NCBI RefSeq assembly: GCF_047730165.1
Contig: NZ_CP159834.1
Span: 124,001 to 188,000, forward strand
Origin: Patiriisocius sp047730165
GTDB taxonomy: Bacteria; Bacteroidota; Bacteroidia; Flavobacteriales; Flavobacteriaceae
Length of the DNA: 64,000 bases
Direction of reading: 5' to 3'
Made by a program: the position numbers and the translations under genes. The notes under the pieces are model-generated. The model was not told the DNA's origin and made no database searches. It saw only the letters and a program-made list of their open reading frames with translations. Within the stretch, counting starts at the first letter, position 1, and each line of letters starts with the position of its first letter. Shown piece after piece: positions 27,701-37,459 of this stretch.

Positions 27701-27748
27701 TATCCTACACCAAAGACTTTTGCTTTTGGCTTAGATATTGAATTTTAA
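24716..27748 (+). CDS. SusC/RagA-family TonB-linked outer-membrane transporter, unit 1
   Basis: The TonB-dependent barrel half of a SusCD importer. It has 1010 residues: signal peptide ending at LSFAQQ, a carboxypeptidase-regulatory-like domain (about 22-100, GLPLPGANVIIKGTNTGTQ and DFDGNYS), a TonB-box-like LQEVVIIGN, a plug domain (LSGQVPGLNI, VRIRGISSINGD, GATAIYGNRGANGVIIIKTK) and a 22-strand-type barrel ending FAFGLDIEF. The SusD partner starts 42 nt downstream. Substrate is unknown: no glycoside hydrolase, peptidase or sensor gene is adjacent. Confidence 0.92.
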   Translation: MKTKFSGILALLLVLVVQLSFAQQKTITGTVNDDSGLPLPGANVIIKGTNTGTQTDFDGNYSVSAATGQTLIFSYIGFETQEMAVGASSRINVNMASDNALQEVVIIGNVNSTKEKSSTATYSISAETIQSRPNASFVQTLSGQVPGLNISTANGQPGANSNVRIRGISSINGDTEPLFIIDGAPVDQDNFRSLNPNEIASVSVLKDAGATAIYGNRGANGVIIIKTKSGKFNSKLKMSYTGTVNVAALQDNDYDLMNSQELLTLERERNVGVGGNGFPVGNTSGMALTDAEIAGVETFDWADYFFDPAITNSHTLNVSNGGENLASYVSLGFHDQEGLLRQSSLKRFNIRTNVNGTSDNKKFSYKLNLSTNWSKSDEPNRIGSGAINRNYVLGAYQSVPYITASDYTNGADLLSPLSFANTPLFLVDRLNTYTRYEEELKMIGALEGSYNLTDDLVASVIFSSDYQDQNTLRAEQPISFNSQLFAESGNDTPGTQDQQYRRQFSFNQLASLVWNKTFDKQSLNIGLYSEYFKAHLYTYGFRNNGLNQATFFPGDGSAFVDDNGDNDFFGNTVNANIAESGLFSYFTRVDYDYDTRYGITGTFRRDASSRFSDSNRWANFYSVSARWNISNEAFMSNSVFDVLKLRASYGTNGNQDVTGGGLFGGLNLTQSLFATTGGYQGANSLQLSQIPNTDLKWETVTTTNVGIDYEFANRRARGSLDVYQKVTTDLFLLQPISAINATTALNVNGGELKNTGVDLAIAYDVIRSTSEGGFNATINFVGNYNKNEIVEFGSGEEEIIGTGRVGGKVFEYYDYRYAGVNSENGNLQFLTADGEITETPDPDTDRVWLDKNIFPDFEGSAGLNFDYGGFFLSTQFNYTFGVDRYDFEQSSFQNINNLGQFRLSRDLFDSWTPENTGGSLPSLDATNQQFSGTRYLTNADFVRLRFAQFGYNLPSKYLEGTSISALRLYLNGENLITFSDWRGFDAEAQSNTSRIYPTPKTFAFGLDIEF

Positions 27749-27790
27749 GAATCACTTTAGTTTATTATTAACAATATAATATTTATTACA

Positions 27791-29281
27791 ATGAAAAAAA
27801 TAAAATATATCGCAGTATTTGTGCTGGCATCTATAGGCTTTACCAGCTGTACTGATGCTATCGAAATTACGCAAGTAGGTATCTTAAACTCAGATGCGGC
27901 TTTCATAACTGTTGGAGACTTACAATTAGGGCTCTTAGGAGCATATGATAATTTCGACCACACGCAACAAATTCAATTTAACTCAGTTTTTACAGACGAA
28001 ATTTCTGTAGGAGCAGATAGTGGAGGTCAAGGTACCGCTAACGGTGACACCGCATTCGTCCTCAATGCAGGAAGTGCATTTCCAGCAGCTTTATGGCTTA
28101 ATAACAATGCTGCTTTAAATTCAGTGAATCGTGTTATCGCCGGTGCAGAAGGAATAGAAATTGGTGAAGGAGAACAGGCACAATATGATGACATTCTTGG
28201 ACAATCATACGCCCTAAGAGCTTATGCTCATTTTGAATTATTATCTTACTTGTCTGCAGATTACACTGATGACTCAACATTGGCAACAATATTGCTAGAC
28301 TTTGTACCTCAAACCGAGCAAAAATTACCACGTAATACCAATGGTGAGATTTATGCTTCAATAACCTCAGATTTGAATCTTGCTAATGGCTTGCTTTCTA
28401 ATCAAGCTGATGCAGTGTTTGTAAGTAGAGACTTTGTTAAGGCGCTAAGAGCTAGAATGGCGGCATACAGACAGGATTATAGTACTGCCAATACCCTTGC
28501 TACTGAATTACTAGGAGCATACGGTATCGCTAATCAAACTCAATACACTGATATGTATCTCGATTTAGATAACACTGAAATAATATTTAAATTAAGCCGA
28601 ACTATAGGTGACTCATACGATGGACAAGGTGCTACTGGTAGTGCATTCGCTGGCGGATGGGCTGGAGCAAATTATGCTTTTGTAAACGCTACAATAAATG
28701 GTTCACCATATTTTGAAATGGGTAGAGCCGTATTTAACGCGTTTAGTACTGATGATGTGCGTTACTCAGTAAATGTTCATCCTACATCTATAATCGATCC
28801 TAATTATCAAACTAGCTCAAATCCTTTAGGAACTGACGTATTAGTTATTGGAAAGTATCCAGGTAAAGACGGTCAAAACTTAATGAATGATTTAAAAATC
28901 TTTAAGTCTTCTGAAATGTTATTAATTGCGGCAGAAGCAAGAGCATCTATGAATGATCTAGTTGGGGCTGAAGCTTTAATTGATCAATTAAGAGATGCTC
29001 GTTTTGGTTCTGATCAACCAGCACCGAACTTCGCTTCTACACAAGAAGCGTTAGCTGCCGTGATGGATGAAAGAAGGTTAGAATTATTGTTTGAAGGACA
29101 TAGATATAAAGATTTAAAGCGTTTAGGCGCTAGAGCCGGAAGAGGAATTGATAGAGATCCTATTGATTGCATAGCTTTAAATGCTTGTGATTTAGCTTTA
29201 AGCAGTAACTTGTTTACTGTACCAATTCCAATTGTAGAATTAGATGCTAACGATAATATCCAACAGAATCCTGGTTATTAA
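27791..29281 (+). CDS. SusD/RagB-family lipoprotein, unit 1
   Basis: The surface lid that delivers substrate to the SusC barrel. It has 496 residues with a lipoprotein signal ending FTSC (Cys20). An alpha-helical TPR-like body follows (YDDILGQSYALRAYAHFELL), with the C-terminal SusD signature MDERRLELLFEGHRYKDLKR. It is directly downstream of its SusC partner and followed by a strong terminator. Confidence 0.9.
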   Translation: MKKIKYIAVFVLASIGFTSCTDAIEITQVGILNSDAAFITVGDLQLGLLGAYDNFDHTQQIQFNSVFTDEISVGADSGGQGTANGDTAFVLNAGSAFPAALWLNNNAALNSVNRVIAGAEGIEIGEGEQAQYDDILGQSYALRAYAHFELLSYLSADYTDDSTLATILLDFVPQTEQKLPRNTNGEIYASITSDLNLANGLLSNQADAVFVSRDFVKALRARMAAYRQDYSTANTLATELLGAYGIANQTQYTDMYLDLDNTEIIFKLSRTIGDSYDGQGATGSAFAGGWAGANYAFVNATINGSPYFEMGRAVFNAFSTDDVRYSVNVHPTSIIDPNYQTSSNPLGTDVLVIGKYPGKDGQNLMNDLKIFKSSEMLLIAAEARASMNDLVGAEALIDQLRDARFGSDQPAPNFASTQEALAAVMDERRLELLFEGHRYKDLKRLGARAGRGIDRDPIDCIALNACDLALSSNLFTVPIPIVELDANDNIQQNPGY

Positions 29282-29302
29282 TTTTTAATAACACATTCCT
29301 TA

Positions 29303-29338
29303 AAAAAGATGGCTCTTAATGGAGCCATCTTTTTTTTT
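29303..29338 (+). terminator. Rho-independent terminator of SusC/D unit 1
   Basis: A 13-bp stem (29303-29315 with 29322-29334, core gatggctc/gagccatc), 6-nt loop, then a T run. It begins 22 nt after the SusD stop. Confidence 0.92.
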
Positions 29339-29406
29339 GTTGTAGATTATTTATCAATTAATAACTATTTATTCTAAACATTAACAAATTTAAATGACGC
29401 TATAAA

Positions 29407-29437
29407 TTTGAATTCACATATTTATTCACCATTTTTG
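29407..29437 (+). promoter_or_regulatory. Candidate promoter of SusC/D unit 2 (TTTG-N19-CATTTTTG)
   Basis: TTTG at 29407-29410, then 19 nt, then CATTTTTG at 29430-29437. It differs from the consensus only in C for T at the first -7 position and is 42 nt upstream of the ATG. Confidence 0.55.
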
Positions 29438-29479
29438 TAAGACTTAACAATTAATTAACAATTTATTAATTAACAATTT

Positions 29480-32400
29480 ATGAAAACAACAATACTTAGA
29501 ATTTTTAGTATGTTTTTGTTGATTTCATCACAATTAGTGATGGCACAACAAACAACAGTAACCGGCTCGGTCTCCGATGAAAACGGCCTTCCCCTACCAG
29601 GGGTAAATGTAATCGTTGAGGGCACCTCTAACGGTACACAATCTGATTTTGATGGTAATTACTCCATAAACACAAGCGTAGGACAAACACTTGTCTTTAG
29701 TTACTTAAGCTACACTACAGCTAGCAGACCGGTTACTGCCGGATCTAATGTTATTAGTATAGCTATGGAACCTGATGCTGAAGCCTTAGGAGAGGTTATT
29801 GTAAATGCTATTGGTCTTAAGCGTAAGAAGGAGGATGACCTCTCTTCTGCCACTTTAGTTCCTATTGAAGCAGTTACACGTTCAGGTGAATCTGGAGTTT
29901 TACAAGGTCTAGCCGGTAAAACATCTGGTGTGAACATAACTAAGAGTTCAGGTGATCCAGGAGCTGGGGCTTACATCCAGATTCGTGGAGCGAACAGTAT
30001 AAGTGGTTCTGATGAGCCTTTAATTGTACTTGATGGAGTACTAATCGATAACCGTAACTTTGAAAGTGGTGTAGATGGTGTAACAGAACAATCAAGATTG
30101 AATGATATTGCATCAGAAGATATCGCAAGTATACAAATCTATAAAGGAGCTCAAGCAGTTGCTATATATGGAACAGGTGCTGCAAATGGTGTAATAGTAA
30201 TAGAAACTAAAACGGGTAAATCTTCAGGATCTTCTTGGTCATTAGACTATAAAACTGGAATGTATGTTGATACTGTAAATAGAGAATGGGATTTACAAAC
30301 TAAGTTTGGTCAAGGTAACAATGGTGCATATGACCAATCTGCCTCTACTTCTTATGGTGACAAAATCTCTGATCGTTCTGGAGCAGCAGATGGTGTTATA
30401 ATAGGAAACCAACGTTTTGAATCTAGAGACGGGAGAGTATATTATCCTTACGCAGATAGAGTTGATGGATCAGTAGACAAAAATTCACAAGCGGTTTATG
30501 TAAAATCTAACCGTGATGCAATTTTAGGAACAGGCTACTCTTTCGAAAACAGTTTGAGTCTTCAAAAATCAACTGAGAATGGGAGCACCTATATTAGTGC
30601 AAACTCTTGGAAACAAAACGGTGTAATTAGAGGAGGATCTGATTACTACAGACGTTCTTTCCGTTTTAACAACTCTACCAAGTTTGATGAAAAATTATCA
30701 GGTAGAATCTCTGCCAACTACACTAAGACAACTGCAGATCAAGTTCAGTTTGGTTCAAATCTAAACGGTCTTTACTTGGGTTACCTTCGTACACCTGCAG
30801 ATTTTGATAACAGTGCTTATATTGGAACAGCTTATAACGCTGCAGGACAACCTACTCTTAACGCACAACGTGGTTACAGAAACTTTTTAGGGCCAATCCC
30901 AACATATAACAACCCTTTATGGACGGCAAAAGAGCAATCTAACACAACTTCTGTAGACCGTTTCTTAATAACGCCAGAGTTAACATACAAGTTTAATGAT
31001 AACATGTCTGTTACAGCCCGTTATAACGTAGATACATATAGAGATAAAAGAGAACAGTTTTTCCCTGTAAACTCTGCAACGAATCAAGGTTCAGGTGCAG
31101 GTTTTTTTGATTCTAATCACATTTTCTCTAACTCGCAGTACTTAACAGCTTTTATAAACTCTAATCACGCAATATCGGAAGACTTTACCTTTAACTGGGT
31201 ATTAGGAGCTACGTATGAAGAAAGGTCTTTAGAGCAAGTTGGCGGAACACTATCTCGGTTTCAAGTTTCAGATATTGATTTAAACGACCTTATAGATCTT
31301 TCTAATGGTTTACCTGAAGACATTTCAATCCGTGATAGCTACTCGTATTCTAGACAGGTTGGTACGTATGCAGTACTTGATTTTGAAGTATTTAATCAAA
31401 TATTAATACAAGCTTCTGGTCGTGTGGATCAATCTTCAACATTGCCAGATCAAAATTTTTACTACCCTGGTCTTGCTTTGGGATGGAAATTTACAGAAGC
31501 AATTGGAGAAAGTGATTTCTTAAGTTTTGGTAAACTAAGAGCGTCTTACGGTGAAGTTGCTGTTGCGCCATTAAACTACTCACTTTCTACTGATTTTAAT
31601 ATCGGTGGAGGAGTTAGTTCTTCTTGGGGTGATTCTTTAAATGGAGCTTCCCTTGGTGGTGCTACTTCAAGAGCAAATCAACAAGGAAATCCTAACCTAT
31701 TAGTTGAACGTGTTAAAGAAGTTGAAGTTGGTGCAGACCTTAAGTTTTTCAATAATAGAGTAAGCACTGGTTTTACTTATTATGACAGAGAAACTGAAGA
31801 TGTAATTATTGGAAGATTAGTATCTCCTGCTACAGGATTTACAAGTCTTTTATCTAATGCAGCAAATATTACCAACAAAGGTATTGAAGCAGATATCTCT
31901 GCAACTCTTGTAAATAGTGACAATTTTAAATGGACTATAAACGCTAACTACAGTATGAATGAAAATTTAGTTACTGGACCTGATACAGAAGAAGGTGATG
32001 TAATTGACACGCTTAATGGATTTACAGGATCTGCTGCTAGTGTAGTAGACGGATCTCCTTTCTCAGTAATATATGGTAGCCCGCTTTATAGAGATTTAGA
32101 CTCAGGCGAACTAATTCTTAACGACTTTGGTTTTCCTCAATTAGATCCAACTGGTGCTACTCCTGATCGAGTATTAGGTGATCCTAACCCAGAATGGAGA
32201 GCAGGACTTGGTACTACTATTGAATATAAAAACTTTAGATTGTCTGCACAATTTGATGCAGTACAAGGTAACGACGTTTGGAATGGAACTCGTGGTGTAT
32301 TAAATCACTTTGGTGTTTCACAAGAAACTGCTAATGAAGTTACTGTTTCTGCAGAAGAAGCAATTACTATTGTAAACTATCAAGGTACGGCGATTCAAGA

Positions 32401-32797
32401 TCTACCTAACGCACAACAGAATGACGATGGATCTTATACGGTTCGTGGTAATCTAGAAGATTTTGGAGCTGGTACTGTGTTATTAGATCAAGCATACTAT
32501 AACGGTGGAACTGGATCTGGTTTTAACGGAGCTACTGAGCCCTATATTGAAGATGCATCTTATGTAAAATTAAGAGAATTAACATTAGGTTATTCGTTCT
32601 CAAATAAAGCAGCTAAGAGAATCGGAATGCGCTCTTTAGATATCAGCATCTCTGGACGTAACTTAATCACTTGGTCTGACATCGAAGGATTTGACCCTGA
32701 CAATAACTTGACTGGTGCTTCTAAAGGGCGTGGATTAGAGTATTTTACAAATCCATCAACTAGTTCATATTCATTTATTGTTCGTATAGGACTATAA
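29480..32797 (+). CDS. SusC/RagA-family TonB-linked outer-membrane transporter, unit 2
   Basis: It has 1105 residues, the longest of the three: signal peptide ending SQLVMAQQ, regulatory-like domain (GLPLPGVNVIVEGTSNGTQ, DFDGNYS), LGEVIVNAIG in place of the TonB-box-like motif, plug (LAGKTSGVNI, IQIRGANSISGSD, IYGTGAANGVIVIETKTGK), and a barrel ending SSYSFIVRIGL. The N-terminal domain is very similar to that of the other two SusC genes here, while the barrel differs, suggesting old duplications with divergent substrate range (inference). The SusD partner starts 22 nt downstream. Confidence 0.92.
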   Translation: MKTTILRIFSMFLLISSQLVMAQQTTVTGSVSDENGLPLPGVNVIVEGTSNGTQSDFDGNYSINTSVGQTLVFSYLSYTTASRPVTAGSNVISIAMEPDAEALGEVIVNAIGLKRKKEDDLSSATLVPIEAVTRSGESGVLQGLAGKTSGVNITKSSGDPGAGAYIQIRGANSISGSDEPLIVLDGVLIDNRNFESGVDGVTEQSRLNDIASEDIASIQIYKGAQAVAIYGTGAANGVIVIETKTGKSSGSSWSLDYKTGMYVDTVNREWDLQTKFGQGNNGAYDQSASTSYGDKISDRSGAADGVIIGNQRFESRDGRVYYPYADRVDGSVDKNSQAVYVKSNRDAILGTGYSFENSLSLQKSTENGSTYISANSWKQNGVIRGGSDYYRRSFRFNNSTKFDEKLSGRISANYTKTTADQVQFGSNLNGLYLGYLRTPADFDNSAYIGTAYNAAGQPTLNAQRGYRNFLGPIPTYNNPLWTAKEQSNTTSVDRFLITPELTYKFNDNMSVTARYNVDTYRDKREQFFPVNSATNQGSGAGFFDSNHIFSNSQYLTAFINSNHAISEDFTFNWVLGATYEERSLEQVGGTLSRFQVSDIDLNDLIDLSNGLPEDISIRDSYSYSRQVGTYAVLDFEVFNQILIQASGRVDQSSTLPDQNFYYPGLALGWKFTEAIGESDFLSFGKLRASYGEVAVAPLNYSLSTDFNIGGGVSSSWGDSLNGASLGGATSRANQQGNPNLLVERVKEVEVGADLKFFNNRVSTGFTYYDRETEDVIIGRLVSPATGFTSLLSNAANITNKGIEADISATLVNSDNFKWTINANYSMNENLVTGPDTEEGDVIDTLNGFTGSAASVVDGSPFSVIYGSPLYRDLDSGELILNDFGFPQLDPTGATPDRVLGDPNPEWRAGLGTTIEYKNFRLSAQFDAVQGNDVWNGTRGVLNHFGVSQETANEVTVSAEEAITIVNYQGTAIQDLPNAQQNDDGSYTVRGNLEDFGAGTVLLDQAYYNGGTGSGFNGATEPYIEDASYVKLRELTLGYSFSNKAAKRIGMRSLDISISGRNLITWSDIEGFDPDNNLTGASKGRGLEYFTNPSTSSYSFIVRIGL

Positions 32798-32819
32798 TTA
32801 AAAAACAAATTCAATACAT

Positions 32820-34139
32820 ATGAAAACATTTAAAAATATATTGATAGTTTTTGCCGCGGGGTTGTTAGCAACTTCATGTACGCAAATCCTAAGTGGTCCT
32901 AATTTAGAGGACAATCCAAATACAGTGGGGACTGCTTCCACTCTAGCTTTAATTAATCAAGCAGAAATAGTTTCTGCTTACCTTGCAGAAAGTGATGCAG
33001 CAAGATACGGAGGTATCAATGCAAATTACATCACTGGAATTGACGCGCAATGGATAGGATACGAACAGTATACGTATGCGCCAGATGACTTTGATGCACT
33101 ATGGAGTAATCTATACTCTGAAGGGATCACGCACGCACGTATTGCAAAAGGACAAGCCACTGAAGAAGGAGACGTTGACGGTTTAGGTTATGCTTCTTTA
33201 TTGGAGGCATACCAATTAGGCGAACTAGCTACTTCATTTGGTGATGTACCAGATTCAGAAGCTGTAGGAGAGTCTGACGCACCAACATATGACAGCCAAG
33301 CGATGGTATTTAACCACGTTCAGGAATTACTATCTGAGGTTGTTGCGAATGCTTCAACAGCTAACCAATACATTTCTGATCCAAGCGGAGGTACTATTAG
33401 TACTTCTAACCTTGGTCAAGTAGCGCACTCTTTGAAAGCGCGTTATTTCTTGAATGCTAAAAACTACCCAATGGCTTTATCAGAAGCAAATGCAGGTATC
33501 TCTTCTCCAACTGGTGGATGGAATACTGTACATGCTGATGCTACTGGTGCACAAAACCTTTTTTGGAATTTTGCAGTATTATCACGACCTGATAACACAA
33601 CTCCATTAAATTCGTACCTTGAAGACTTAGTAGACCCAAGTGGACCAGTTGCTAGACAATTAGCTACACCTGGAGAAGCTGCACGCTACGCCTTCTATTA
33701 TGATGCTGACGGTGACTATAATTTGGCTGAAGACGGTATTTTTGCTGTAGATGCATCGTTACCTCTTATCTCTTGGCATGAAACAAGGTTAATCGCTGCA
33801 GAGGCTGCTTTCAGAACCTCAGGTGATGGGGCTGCAAGAAGTGCATTAAATGCAGTACGTACGCAACTAGGTACTGAATATGGTGGTGGTTTTCCAGCTT
33901 CTACTGCAAGTGGAAACGCACTTTTAACCCACATCCTTGAAGAGAAGTATATAACTATTTACCCTTCATCATCTACGTTCCATGATTTATCAAGAACGAA
34001 CAATGCACTTGGAGTGAGAGTAAAAACGGGTAATCAATTACCACAACGTTTCCTATACCCTCAGATAGAATCTGATACAAATCCAAATGCTCCAGCAAAT
34101 TTCCCTGGCTTATTTACACCAACACCTGTTAATCAATAG
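32820..34139 (+). CDS. SusD/RagB-like lipoprotein, unit 2
   Basis: It has 439 residues with lipoprotein signal ending ATSC (Cys20). It contains LLEAYQLGELATSFGDVPDSEA, typical of the SusD helical core (family members often read F-GDVP-SEA). Segment HETRLIAAEAAFRTSGDGAARSALNAVR matches the C-terminal TPR-like helices. It ends 28 nt before a terminator. The protein is shorter than the other two SusD proteins here. Partner of the SusC immediately upstream. Confidence 0.88.
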   Translation: MKTFKNILIVFAAGLLATSCTQILSGPNLEDNPNTVGTASTLALINQAEIVSAYLAESDAARYGGINANYITGIDAQWIGYEQYTYAPDDFDALWSNLYSEGITHARIAKGQATEEGDVDGLGYASLLEAYQLGELATSFGDVPDSEAVGESDAPTYDSQAMVFNHVQELLSEVVANASTANQYISDPSGGTISTSNLGQVAHSLKARYFLNAKNYPMALSEANAGISSPTGGWNTVHADATGAQNLFWNFAVLSRPDNTTPLNSYLEDLVDPSGPVARQLATPGEAARYAFYYDADGDYNLAEDGIFAVDASLPLISWHETRLIAAEAAFRTSGDGAARSALNAVRTQLGTEYGGGFPASTASGNALLTHILEEKYITIYPSSSTFHDLSRTNNALGVRVKTGNQLPQRFLYPQIESDTNPNAPANFPGLFTPTPVNQ

Positions 34140-34162
34140 ATTTAGGTAAATAATTTTTATTC

Positions 34163-34195
34163 AAAATGGCTGTCTTCGGATAGCCATTTTTTTGT
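34163..34195 (+). terminator. Rho-independent terminator of SusC/D unit 2
   Basis: Stem aaaatggctgtc/gatagccatttt closed by a C(UUCG)G tetraloop, with one G-T pair, followed by a T run. Confidence 0.92.
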
Positions 34196-34242
34196 TTCTA
34201 AAATATCCTACAGCGCCTCGCTCGATTTTTATGACCACATCA

Positions 34243-34273
34243 TTGTATAATTAACAATTTATTAGCATTTTTG
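34243..34273 (+). promoter_or_regulatory. Candidate promoter of SusC/D unit 3 (TTG-N20-CATTTTTG)
   Basis: TTG at 34243-34245 and CATTTTTG at 34266-34273, the same -7 octamer as in unit 2. It is 28 nt upstream of the ATG. Confidence 0.5.
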
Positions 34274-34301
34274 CTATTAAATCAATAATCAAAAAATTAA
34301 T

Positions 34302-37300
34302 ATGAAAACAACGTTCTATTATGTTATAGGATTATTCTTTATGCTTTCTGCCTCTATAGGTCTAGCACAAGAGAAAACTGTAACGGGTCTCGTTCAAGAT
34401 AGTGGTGGCCTTCCACTTCCAGGTGTAAACATTTTGGTAAAAGGCACATCAACAGGAACACAATCTGATTTTGACGGTAACTATACTATCAAATCTGCCG
34501 TGGGTCAAACTTTAATATTTAGTTATATTGGTTTTCTTTCACAAGAATTTGCCGTAACAGCAGCAACTAATTCAATAACAGTATCGCTAAATGAAGATGC
34601 TGCACAACTTGATGAAGTAATTGTAACCGCCTTAGGTATTAAAAAGGAAAAGAAAGCATTAGGGTATGCTGTAACTGCTTTAAGTTCTGAAGATTTAGAA
34701 AATAAAGCGAACGGTGATATCACTAAAATTCTTCGCGGTAAAGCTGCCGGTGTTAATGTAATTAACGCAAGTGGACTTTCTGGAGCTGGTTCTAGTATTA
34801 ACATTAGAGGTATTTCTACAACAGGAGACAACCAGCCACTTTACATCGTTGATGGGGTTCGTTTTAACTCTCAGACTAACGGTTCTGGATTTTCTGGTAC
34901 TAGTAGATCATTGGATATCGACCCAAACAATATTGAAAGCGTAAATGTGCTAAGAGGCTTAAACGCTGCTACACTTTATGGCTCTGATGGTCGTAATGGT
35001 GTTATTGTGATCACAACAAAAGCCGGGAAACTAGGTGGAAATAGAAATAAAAAGACTGAAGTAACAGTAACCGCATCAACGTTTGTTAATGAGATTGCTT
35101 CACTTCCAGATTTTACGAATCAAAGAGGACAAGGGTATTACGATGCTTACTATAACTTTTTTGGTAACTGGGGAGCTACATTTGGCAGAACAGATCACGG
35201 TAATATTGACTCTTTAGGACAAACATCGCATCCTTATGCACTTAACAGCCCTGTTTTTGTTGATGGTTTTCCTGACCAGGAAGACGCAAGAGTTGATTAC
35301 AAAAACTACAAATCACAAGAAAATTTCTTTAAAACTGGAGTCGTTAAGAACATTAACGTTGCCGTCAACGGTGGCTCTGAGAATGTAGGGTACAATGTAT
35401 CTTATGGAAATTTAGCTGACGAAGGTTTTTTACCTGGCAACAATCTTAGTAGAAACTCTATTTCTTTAGGTGGAAATGCCAACTTATCAAATAAGTTTTC
35501 AGTTTCAACTACTTTAAATTATTCTAATACAGACTTCACATCCCCTTTCACGGGACCAATATTTACTGGTTTATTGAATACACCAAGAAGTATTGATTTA
35601 GCAGGTTTCCCTTCACAACATCCATTAGATGGTAGAGAGATTAACTTCCAGAATGCATCAGGAGCCTCTAACCCATATTGGTACGTGAATAACTCAAAAA
35701 TCGATGAAGAAGTAGATCGTACTTACGGACAGATTTCTGCTACATATGCTTTTAACGATAAGTTTACTGCAACCTACAGATATGGACTAGATACAAGTAT
35801 TGAGCAAAGAAGAACTTTCATCAATAGAGGAAGCACAGATGCATCGAACATTACGGGAGGCTTAACAACATCTACAAGAAGACAAGTGTATACCAATCAC
35901 ACATTAATCTTAAACTATGAAACACGATTTAAGGATGACTTCTTTGGGTTTGGAATTAATGGTGGTGCAGATGTTTTTAGAAATGAAGAGAGCCTTGAAG
36001 GATCTTCAAGTACGGAGCAAACAGTTTTTGGTCGCGACCAACACGGTTTTTTTGCTGCGAGTGCTGGATTCTCTAATGAATATGCAATTAACAGACCAGG
36101 GGTGTTTACACAACTTACATTTGACATAGATAGATATTTATACTTGACAGCTTCTGCTAGAAATGATTGGACTTCAAACTATGTAGACAACTCACAGTTC
36201 TACCCGGGCCTTGGTTTATCTTTTATCCCAACAGCTGCCTTTGAAGGTTTAAAAAGTGACGCATTGACATATTTAAAGCTTAGAGCTGGTTACGGTAGTT
36301 CGGCAATATTTGATATTCCAGGAGGAAATAGATATCCTAACACACAACTACTTAGCTCTACGGCAAATGCATTTGTCGCAGCGAACGGTGATGTGATTAA
36401 CACAGATTCTGTAAGTAACAACCTTGCAAACTCAGAATTAGGACCTGCACTTGTTACTGAAATAGAATTTGGTGTTGAAGCAAAATTATTTAAAAACAGA
36501 GTGTCTTTAGACGCTAGTTATTATACTAAGAAAACAACCGACTTAATCTTTAATAGAGAACTAGACCCTGCTACTGGTTTTACGGACAGCCCGCTGAACG
36601 TGAACGAGTTTGAATCGAGTGGTATTGAATTAGAGATGAATGTAACCGTTATTAAAACTGAAAACTTTTCTTGGGATATTGGTGGGAACTGGACCGCTAC
36701 AGACTCTGAAGTAACAGATCTAGATGTAGATGAATTTAGGTTCACAGACGCTGGTGGTGACTTAGGTAATTACTTAATTGAAGGTCAGCCAGTAGGAGTT
36801 ATAAAAGGTTCTGTGGTTGCAACAAATGAAGCTGGTCAGTTATTGACTAATGGTAGACAATATGAAATTGCTACCGATGCTGAAATTTTAGGCGACCCTA
36901 ACCCAGACTGGGTAGGATCTTTCTTTACAGCTTTACAATATAAGAGCTTATCTCTAACAGGTAACTTACAATACCGTCAAGGTGGAGCAATCTATTCTAC
37001 AACGGCACGCAGCCTTCTAGGTAGAGGTTTAACAACAGATACAGACAACCTTCAAAATGTAGGATATGTTTTACCTGGTTATAACACTATTACAGAATCT
37101 GAAAATGATATTGTTATTTCTGCGGGAGATGCATTTTTCAATGAATATAATAATGGTGCAGACGAAATAGGAATCTATGATGGTTCTACTATTAGACTTC
37201 AAGAATTAGCATTGACATATACTTTTACAGACAAGGCGCTAGACAAGACTCCATTTGGGAAGTTTTCCATATCGCTTGTTGGTGAAAATTTATACTATAA

Positions 37301-37439
37301 TGCGATCAATACACCAGATGGTTTAAATCTTGATCCAAACTCTATTGGAACAGGCGTTAATAGTAACGGTGCTGGTATAGAAGGTGGAACAAGCCCATCA
37401 TCTAGAAGAATAGGATTCAATGTAAAAGCATCATTTTAA
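34302..37439 (+). CDS. SusC/RagA-family TonB-linked outer-membrane transporter, unit 3
   Basis: It has 1045 residues: signal peptide ending SIGLAQE, regulatory-like domain (GLPLPGVNILVKGTSTGTQ, DFDGNYT), the near-canonical TonB-box-like LDEVIVTALG, plug (LRGKAAGVNVINASGLSGAG, INIRGISTTGDNQPLYIVDG, LYGSDGRNGVIVITTKAGK) and a barrel ending RIGFNVKASF. It is followed 20 nt later by a SusD of the second subfamily and then a small lipoprotein gene, so this unit has three genes. Confidence 0.92.
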   Translation: MKTTFYYVIGLFFMLSASIGLAQEKTVTGLVQDSGGLPLPGVNILVKGTSTGTQSDFDGNYTIKSAVGQTLIFSYIGFLSQEFAVTAATNSITVSLNEDAAQLDEVIVTALGIKKEKKALGYAVTALSSEDLENKANGDITKILRGKAAGVNVINASGLSGAGSSINIRGISTTGDNQPLYIVDGVRFNSQTNGSGFSGTSRSLDIDPNNIESVNVLRGLNAATLYGSDGRNGVIVITTKAGKLGGNRNKKTEVTVTASTFVNEIASLPDFTNQRGQGYYDAYYNFFGNWGATFGRTDHGNIDSLGQTSHPYALNSPVFVDGFPDQEDARVDYKNYKSQENFFKTGVVKNINVAVNGGSENVGYNVSYGNLADEGFLPGNNLSRNSISLGGNANLSNKFSVSTTLNYSNTDFTSPFTGPIFTGLLNTPRSIDLAGFPSQHPLDGREINFQNASGASNPYWYVNNSKIDEEVDRTYGQISATYAFNDKFTATYRYGLDTSIEQRRTFINRGSTDASNITGGLTTSTRRQVYTNHTLILNYETRFKDDFFGFGINGGADVFRNEESLEGSSSTEQTVFGRDQHGFFAASAGFSNEYAINRPGVFTQLTFDIDRYLYLTASARNDWTSNYVDNSQFYPGLGLSFIPTAAFEGLKSDALTYLKLRAGYGSSAIFDIPGGNRYPNTQLLSSTANAFVAANGDVINTDSVSNNLANSELGPALVTEIEFGVEAKLFKNRVSLDASYYTKKTTDLIFNRELDPATGFTDSPLNVNEFESSGIELEMNVTVIKTENFSWDIGGNWTATDSEVTDLDVDEFRFTDAGGDLGNYLIEGQPVGVIKGSVVATNEAGQLLTNGRQYEIATDAEILGDPNPDWVGSFFTALQYKSLSLTGNLQYRQGGAIYSTTARSLLGRGLTTDTDNLQNVGYVLPGYNTITESENDIVISAGDAFFNEYNNGADEIGIYDGSTIRLQELALTYTFTDKALDKTPFGKFSISLVGENLYYNAINTPDGLNLDPNSIGTGVNSNGAGIEGGTSPSSRRIGFNVKASF

Positions 37440-37459
37440 TCACAATAAACAATCAAATT

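Noticed and set aside
35917..36129. Short frames on both strands within the SusC genes
   Set aside because: They overlap strong coding sequence with clear domain motifs and have no family features.
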